Assembly: GCF_932526225.1 (NCBI RefSeq)
Contig: NC_064042.1
Span: forward strand, 8,117,540 to 8,177,539
Direction of reading: 5' to 3'
DNA length: 60,000 nucleotides
Source: Nematostella vectensis
Lineage: Eukaryota; Cnidaria; Anthozoa; Actiniaria; Edwardsiidae
The notes beneath the pieces were generated by a model. That model was not told where the DNA came from and did not search any database. It worked only from the letters and a program-made list of their open reading frames with translations. The translations under genes and the position numbers were made by a program. Positions 23,401-31,200 of this stretch are shown here, in pieces (the first letter of the stretch is position 1; the number at the start of each line of letters is the position of its first letter).

Positions 23401-26400
23401 AAAAATCGGACCACCCCCGAAAAAACAAAAAGGGATATTTTATGCCTTTGCAGTATCTCCACGGGACGTTTATTGTCGGATTTAACAACATACCAAGTGA
23501 TCTAGCTTATGCTTTATGATTTTGTCTACAAAAAGCACGTCTATTGAGAACCGGAAGTGGACCTTCGGCCGTTGTGGGGGCGCACCCCCTGCACTGTTCT
23601 GGTATTTTTGCATATCGTTTTTTGCTCTTTTTCCTTTTAAATGCCTAGCCCTTAATTATAACATGTGTGCCGAAATTATGAACAAACCAATCTATTCCTG
23701 CTAATTTTATATTTCATAGTTCTCCCGTTAAATTAAAAAAAAATTTTTTCATTGCCTTTGATGACGAAAATCCACAGAGACCTAAAGGTGCTTTAGGAAG
23801 GAATGAATGGTTTATATTTTTTTTACGATTTTTGCTTATTTATTTCAACCCCGGATTTGACTTTAAATATCGCTTTATCCATTATTTTAACGATACATAT
23901 ATACAGCTTGGGAAACCTTTAATAGCAAAATAAAGAGTTTGGGAATTGTATCTATGATCCTTTGAAAAATAAATATAAAATTTATTGGAATTACATTAAA
24001 AAGGAATTTACGGTGTTTTAAACATGAACAAAATAACAAGATGCGGAAGATTTAAATCATCTTAATAATTTTTAAAAAGCATTAAGAAAATACTCAACAG
24101 AAATGGAAAAATAAAATGCTCCGCAAATTTGAATTAATATAAATGCTCAACAAAATTAAAATAGTTTGGATAGCATTCAGTAAATTCTGATTATTGCATA
24201 TCTTTTTTATCTCCAGATTTGGTGACGTAGCTTCGAGATCCGAGATAGCCTTTCACAATCTGGGAAAACTGAAATGCTATGGTGAGCTATTGAAGGGGAG
24301 GGATGAGCTATAAATACCAACGAGCTATCGCCTGTCTCAGTTAGACAAAGTATCGATATTGTGGTACACTGTTAGCCTACGTGCAGCCGCTGACTCGCGA
24401 AAGTATTTTTGCGAGTCAGCGGCTACACGTAGGCTTGTACACTGTATGAACAGATTTGTTCTCGATTTGTTTAATTGTAAACGTGATATTCTCAAAGTAG
24501 TTTTCGCGCACTGTAAGCCTAGTTTAGACGTCGTTCTTTTCATGTACCAGATGCAAATGTATGCAAATAAACGAAGTATTGTTTCATCTTTTTTTGCATG
24601 CATTTGGACCAGCTAAGATGCCATAGAGTATTTACCCGCTTATAAGAGCTTAGGTTTTTCCAGGTTAGCCTAAACAAGTTCTTATTTAATGGGTACTTTT
24701 TTGAATTTTAGGCTACTTACGGGTCTAAATTGGTATTTTTAGGCTAACAGGTTCTTAAATTCTAGGTTCTTATAAGCGGGTGAGTACTGTAGTGATTTCT
24801 CACACAGATCTAGCATTGCATGAATTTATTAAAACAAAATTGGCTGGTTGTAGTTATATTGAGAGCTTATTAGCATAACCGCGTAAAACTTGGTCCTTGC
24901 CATATAGTTCAATTGTTTTTCTCTTTTTTTCTTTTTACATATGCTCTGCTTTTGAATACAAATAAGAATTTGCGTGCCTTAAAAACATTTCTTTCTAAAT
25001 GTCGGGGGCACTGTGGACTGGAGGTCCTGTTTTTACTTCATAGAAAATAATATCTTGCTTGAATACCCCTTTTGGGCGGAAAAAAAAACCGTTTAAACAT
25101 AAAAAAGATAAATCGATGCAAATTGTTTTAGCCGAATTGGATGTATCGCGATGCTATTCACTGGACGAAAACCAGACAATGTTCATGACAGAAAGCCAGG
25201 CCACTGCACTAAGCGAAACAAGGCTTGCATTTTGAATCAGAATGTTCTGACTGGAGAAACAGAAAAGCACTTTTCAACAACATTTTTTAACACTAAAAGA
25301 TAGCACATTGGGTGTGGTAGAAGCAATTTCTAATCCTAAGCTCTAAAATCACTGTGAGACCGGTGAGACCCCCTAATGGATCGCAAAGGCGTAAGAATTT
25401 TATAGCAGTTGGTTGAATTGAATGCCCTAAAAAATAGGGCGATCACAATGTCGTCTACTTTTATAGAGAGCCCCCCCCCCCCCCCTACCACTTGCTTGAC
25501 GGAGCGCAACCGGAAAATTCATGCTAGCACATAGTAGAGTGGATAAGCAAACTGAAGCTGCGAGGAACTTATCAACTTATGCCCCACTGGCAAAGCTTTA
25601 GCAACAGCGATACAAGAGTCCTTGGCAAAAAATGAGATTTTAATCAACTGCCGCGGGCATAGGCATATGAGTTCATAAATGAGCTAGAAGAAGGTTATGT
25701 GGGAATAGCTAAGTCAGCACCACACGCCGATTAACAAGAATGGTACCTTTATTCACTAAAAATAGTCGTTTGCCACGCCTGCAATATAGCACGAAATATG
25801 TTGGGTTCTTACCATGTGATTTTCAATTTTTTTTGACAACTCGCTAGCATAAATTCCTTTAAAATTGTGTTGTGATTGATGCACTTGCACCCGAAAATAG
25901 AAAGCGCAAACTGGAAGATTTTATTCTAAGCCAATTTGATTCTCGCCATCCCTCGCCTAGTGCAGTTGCCTGGCTTTCTGTCGCGACACTGTCTGGTTTT
26001 CGAGGATAGCCAGGAAAGTGCACAATGCGAGACTCTGATTGGCTCAGAATGGTTTTACTGACGGGACAGAAAACCAAAGCAAATCGTGTTTTGAAAACAC
26101 GGGTCGCGCGCGATACAACGTATCCGACAGTAAAAATCATCGGAGATTATTACGTAATCGACCGGAAGTGAACTGGTTACAATGCGGCCTTAACACTTAC
26201 CTATGCAGTTGACATGGTGGGGGTTATCCCTCAGAGAGAAATAGCCTTCGTAGCATCCGCAGAGATAACCCCCTGGCACATTCAAGCATCCCTGTTCGCA
26301 GGGGCTGGAACCCCCCTCTTTACATTCGTCAATATCTGTTAAGAGAAAGCCATGGTCAAATAGTCTCCTTTGCATCCACCCGAGGTCGGAATCCCCCGCC

Positions 26401-27758
26401 ACGAGACTATGGTCAAAAGACACTATGTGTGGACCCAGTGTGGACCCATTCACAAAGCCTTTGCAAATGTTTTGGCGAACACTTCTAAAGGAGCACATGC
26501 ATGGATGGAAATAGATTTTAATGTTATTTAGAAAAGCTCAGTAAAAATCGTGCGGGATAACCCAAATAACCATTCGGGTTTATTGAATGGGCTTAAAAGT
26601 AAATGTTTAAAGCATAGTTTAAAGGCTTAGTGCATGTTCTGATACATTTTTTTTATAAGAACGTCCAGCCTGAGATTTCACCAAATTTAAAGAACATGCT
26701 AAGAACAAGCCGAGGCTCAGATAGCAGAAAAAAAATCTTTTTTTAGTCCTGATGCGTTAAAAAAATGCAGAATCCTAGGCAGAATCAAATTGTGCTTATT
26801 ATTGCTACTGATCATTAGTGTAATTATCTTCCTAATAATTCATTGGGTATTATATTCTTATATACACTAAAAAAAGAGAGTTTATCTCTATCTGAAGCCT
26901 ACGGGCTATACGTTTAAAAGTAACAGTCTTAAAAGGATTGTAAAAGCTAAGTGCATGTTCTGATATCTTACTCGAAAATACGGGCTTTTAGAATGTAACC
27001 GTCTAAAAGAGTTGTTAAAAACTCGGTGTATACTGAAGCTTACTCAAGGGTAACTGTTATAAAAAGCGTAGTAAAAAATTCGGTGCATGTTCTGATATCT
27101 GACTAAGGCTTTCTGTGCCCATCCCCCAGTGCACATACCTTTTCTCCCCCTAGCCTATCCCCTCTATGCCTATTGCTAGAGTTTTAAAAGGGCAGTTAAG
27201 TTAAATAAATGTTTTATTAACTTACTGAAGCTAAAGGGCTTTAAGCTCAAACAAAACTTATAAAAAGCGTTGTTAAAAGCACAGTGCATGTTCTGATATC
27301 TTACTCTATTAAAGAAAAGCAAATCAACGTACCTACCGCCTGATAACGAGCCTTAAACCCTGCTCCTCCCTTTCTTCCGGCTTGTCCCGAATGTGTCGCA
27401 ATACGCAGGTGATTTCCACTTGTTGTCAGATTTTGGGGGAAATCGCGCCCGCAGTGAACACTGACAAGTTGAGATGTGGCTTTTTCTCCTTCCCGCATCT
27501 CAAGGTAGTCAGTACATCCATCCTCCTGGTTTACCTATATCAAGAAAATAATTTAAGGAGCTGACTTCCACTCTAGCGCACAAGAAGGGGATTGCACTGC
27601 ATCATAAAGATAACTCATCCAGGGATGATTGCACGGTACAACAGGCTATCTATTTTTCCTAACCAATTCTTTGCTAGAGCGCCTCAGTTCTTTCTAGTTT
27701 GATTTCAGGGTGTACATAAGGGGTGCACAGGATAGTCGCAGCCATCATCCTCCCCCCC

Positions 27759-27789
<31 letters not shown>

Positions 27790-28222
27790 ACACTTCAACC
27801 ACCACTACCATCATCCTTCCAACCCTTTCCCATCATCAAATTCTGGGTACGGGAACAGGGGCGTAGCCAGGGGGGTGGCCAAGGGGGCCCGGGCCCCCCT
27901 TCTAGCAGCCAAAAATACAGTAAATGTATGAGACATTTTCTAAAATACAGGAGAAATTGCCTAGAAAGGGCCTTTTGGGCCCCCTCCTGTTAAAAATCCT
28001 GGCTACGCCGCTGAGGAAGGGGTTTTTAGTAGCAGTTACCAACCTGTCGGAAGTCAAAGTCGATGAAGGCTAGCGCAATTCGATGACCGGTTGGAACAGA
28101 TATTTGCCAGATACAATCAGTATTGTCAGGGTAGGGAGTGGGATAGCCAGGACTGGAAATGGTGCCATTCAAATCTGACAGCATTATGTAACAACTGGCT
28201 GTGAAAAACAAATATAGAATGA

Positions 28223-28287
<65 letters not shown>

Positions 28288-31200
28288 TATTTCACCACTT
28301 TTTTACAAGATGTGTACGAGTTCAAATGTATCAATAAATTACTCCATGTAGGTAACAAAAAAAATCGCAAGTGCATTTTTATTTTAAAGCTTCCACTGAG
28401 GAAGTCTAAATGAGGACAAAAATGTGTCCTCACACCATTTTTGGCGTGACTTATTCTATATCCTGGCTCCAGATGTCGACTACTTGTGTTTTATTTGAAG
28501 TGTATACATAGGTTTTTAAAACAAGAGTGCATAAAAAGTTATTCTCTTAATGAACTGTGTGTAACATTCGAAGAAGGATTTAACTTACAGGTAATTCTGT
28601 AATCAAGCAAAAAGCCAATTCGCTTCTCTTCAGAATTCCTAAGTATTCTTCGCGATTGAATCGAAAGGGTCGGACTTGGCGTTACGATAGCAACAGTGTC
28701 GTTTGTCGCGTGAAGTCTGACGTACAAGCTATCACGTGGTACAGCGATAACAAATGGTTTTCTAGCTCCGCATAACTTGACCAAATAAGGCGCGAGCTCG
28801 CCCTTTCCCTCGCGGATTTCCAAGTAGTCCCCATTCTCACACTCTCCATCAGGCTTTGCGGTTCCAACCAAGAAAAATTCAAACACAAGCGCGAGCACGT
28901 CATTGCTACGCATGCGTCGTGGAAGAATCGTCCAGGATAAGTCACGTGATCGGGGGTATGGTCTTGGAAAGTTTGGTGACATTAACCTGCCTCGAGATTC
29001 TACGAGAATTTCACCATTTTCTGTAGGGCATAATTGAATGGATAGAATCAATAAATAGCAAACAAATAATTTGTAGTAGCTAATTACTCTTATTGCAGCT
29101 AGATGCTGAATTACGAGAGCGCAGATTCAGACGTGGTCGAGTTGAAGGCATGGTAAGGCGCCTCAGGCAGCCGCCATACAACTCGTGTCTGACCGCGGAT
29201 CACAGCTAAGATCGAAATTGTTGGTTTTGTGGAGGGAGGAAAACCGGAGAACCCGCAAAAAAACCTCGGAGCAAAGGCGAGAACAACTAACTCAACTCAC
29301 GTCGGAACCGGGAATCGAACCCAGAACCCAGTGGTGAGAGGCACAGGCACTACGGAGCGACGCTCTGCCAACTGTGCCACCTGGGCTCCTGAAATTAGCA
29401 AAATTTCTACACAGGCGCATGGTTATGTAGGCTTATCATTATTATAATGCACTCGGGCTCCGGCTCGCGCACGAGCAAATGTATTTCTTGCAGGCGTTTC
29501 ATGACTTTTAACGTCTTCTTTAGGAGGCAGTAGCGGAAAATTGCTGCGCGAATGCATTTGAACGTGCGTGAGGCGGCGTCCTCTTGAACAGCTCGTACAC
29601 CTAAATCGCCTGAGAGGGGAAAGGGAAATGGAAGCTGGTATGAAGATCTTGTGCTACTTGGGTGTGGTGCGCATCTGGCAAACTTACCATGTGAAAGTGC
29701 ACACTTGTACAGCAAGTTTGTTTGTATGATATCTCTACGGCTGAGTTGTGAGGCGCCCTCCCTTGTGTGCAGCTGGAAATAGTCTATGCCGCCTTGCTGT
29801 TTCCACACGAAGCGGGACAACTTCGCCTTCAACGTCCGGCCATAGTTACTGCTGAAATCGTTTGTGCCGTATAGCATGATGGATTGGTAATCAAATATCT
29901 ATAGGAATCACAATGCGAGTCTGAGCTTTCATATGACTAAGATGCTACGTGACGGCGCAGATAAATAGATCGTACATTAAAAAAATATTTACAGTATATA
30001 ATACAACAGTCGTGGGAAATTAGAAATTAAATCTTGATGTTCAAAGCCTAAAAAATACAAGGGGCCCAAATTGGAAGGGAAAAATTGGAAGGTGTGATTT
30101 GGCAAGTGGTACATCGCACACAATTCGATGTCATTACTTTCTATTGTAGTAAGAATGTTAGGCTGTGTTTCCAGAAAATGAATGTAGTGTTACTTGTATT
30201 GTGCGTCACCTACCTGATCCAAAGAGTTAACCGAGCTGACCGGAAGCTTGGCAAAATTATGTTTTTCTCCTTCCACGATATTTTGGTGGAGAACCTCGAC
30301 GTAGTCATCGCGGTCCGGCCTCATCTGCTCGTGCCAGAAACCGATAACATGACCAAGCTCATGCAGAATGGTGCCAAAACCGTGGCAACCATAACCCAGA
30401 AAAACTTCCTGTCTTCCACCCACTCGACCAACAGCTGAACAACATCTACGTCGAAGATTACATAAAAAAATATTAGACAAGTTAAGCTCTTGACCCGGGG
30501 CGGACTTCCATAAAAACAGACTGTTAGTTAGCCACAAAAGCGCTCAGTTGACTTGTGGTTTACTATATACAGAGTTTCAGGCGTCTCGGGACACCATCTA
30601 GTGCGAGATCCCTACGGATGGCAGAATAGGGATAATCTTTAAATACTCCCTGAGGGATAGCATTTGGTAAACCTTTACCGGCGAATTCAATCGCCGGCTG
30701 AAAATCGCCAGGTCTGTCTGCTGCCGCGGCGACGAATTCGCCGATATTTAGACGTCCGATTCGTCGGCAAACGATTGAATTCTCTCATACGAGCGTACAA
30801 AATCGTCTAGTGTGTCGTACGATCAACCCTGCCTACTTTTATGGAGACCCCCCAAGAGACTCAAAGTCCCTTGTTTGCGGCCTGGGCTGCCTGGGCCACC
30901 CCCCCCCCCCCCCCTCCCACTTCAGCGAAAGCTAGATCCACCCTTTACCAAATATAGAAAGATCAGTCTACCCCGGTTTTAGACGAATCTCGATGTAATC
31001 CCGCTGATCAGTTCTAGGAACAAACCGCAGGCACGTTTGCTTTTCCCAATTGCGCATCGCATTCAAGATTCTTCCTCTGACAGCATCTGAAAGGGAAAAT
31101 CACCTCTTAATGATAGAAAATCGCGTTAAAACTGGGTTATAGTCAGAATTAGGTTGTCAGTCTTTTAAAACTTTTAACACTTAGGGATCTTTCAGTTAAG

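Larger units (their letters stand above)
14947..24313 (+). pseudogene. nested PAN / fibrinogen-Caspr-like secretory gene, exon 1 broken by an LTR retrotransposon
   Basis: Exons: 14947-15087 joined (across the insertion) to 19169-19334, then 20060-20377, 22577-22799, 24217-24313. Without the insertion the sum is 945 nt (314 codons plus stop) with all phases matching (1, 1, 2). It encodes a signal peptide ([20 protein letters not shown]), a PAN-like domain ([22 protein letters not shown]), then a fibrinogen/contactin-associated-like domain ([59 protein letters not shown]). It ends GRDEL before TAA, like an ER-retrieval signal. In this copy a Ty3/Gypsy element splits exon 1 and brings a stop 12 codons after the break. 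It lies antisense within an intron of the protease gene. The molecular function is unknown. Confidence 0.78.

Noticed and set aside
25859-26140. Minus-strand frame with a CUB-like [10 protein letters not shown] phrase
   Set aside because: No other CUB landmarks, no matching splice sites, and it falls in the intron next to EGF exon 9; judged a coincidence.
29300-29395. Functional tRNA gene on the minus strand
   Set aside because: A- and B-box-like motifs are present, but no cloverleaf or 3' acceptor pairing is evident and a SINE-like tail follows; best read as a SINE head.
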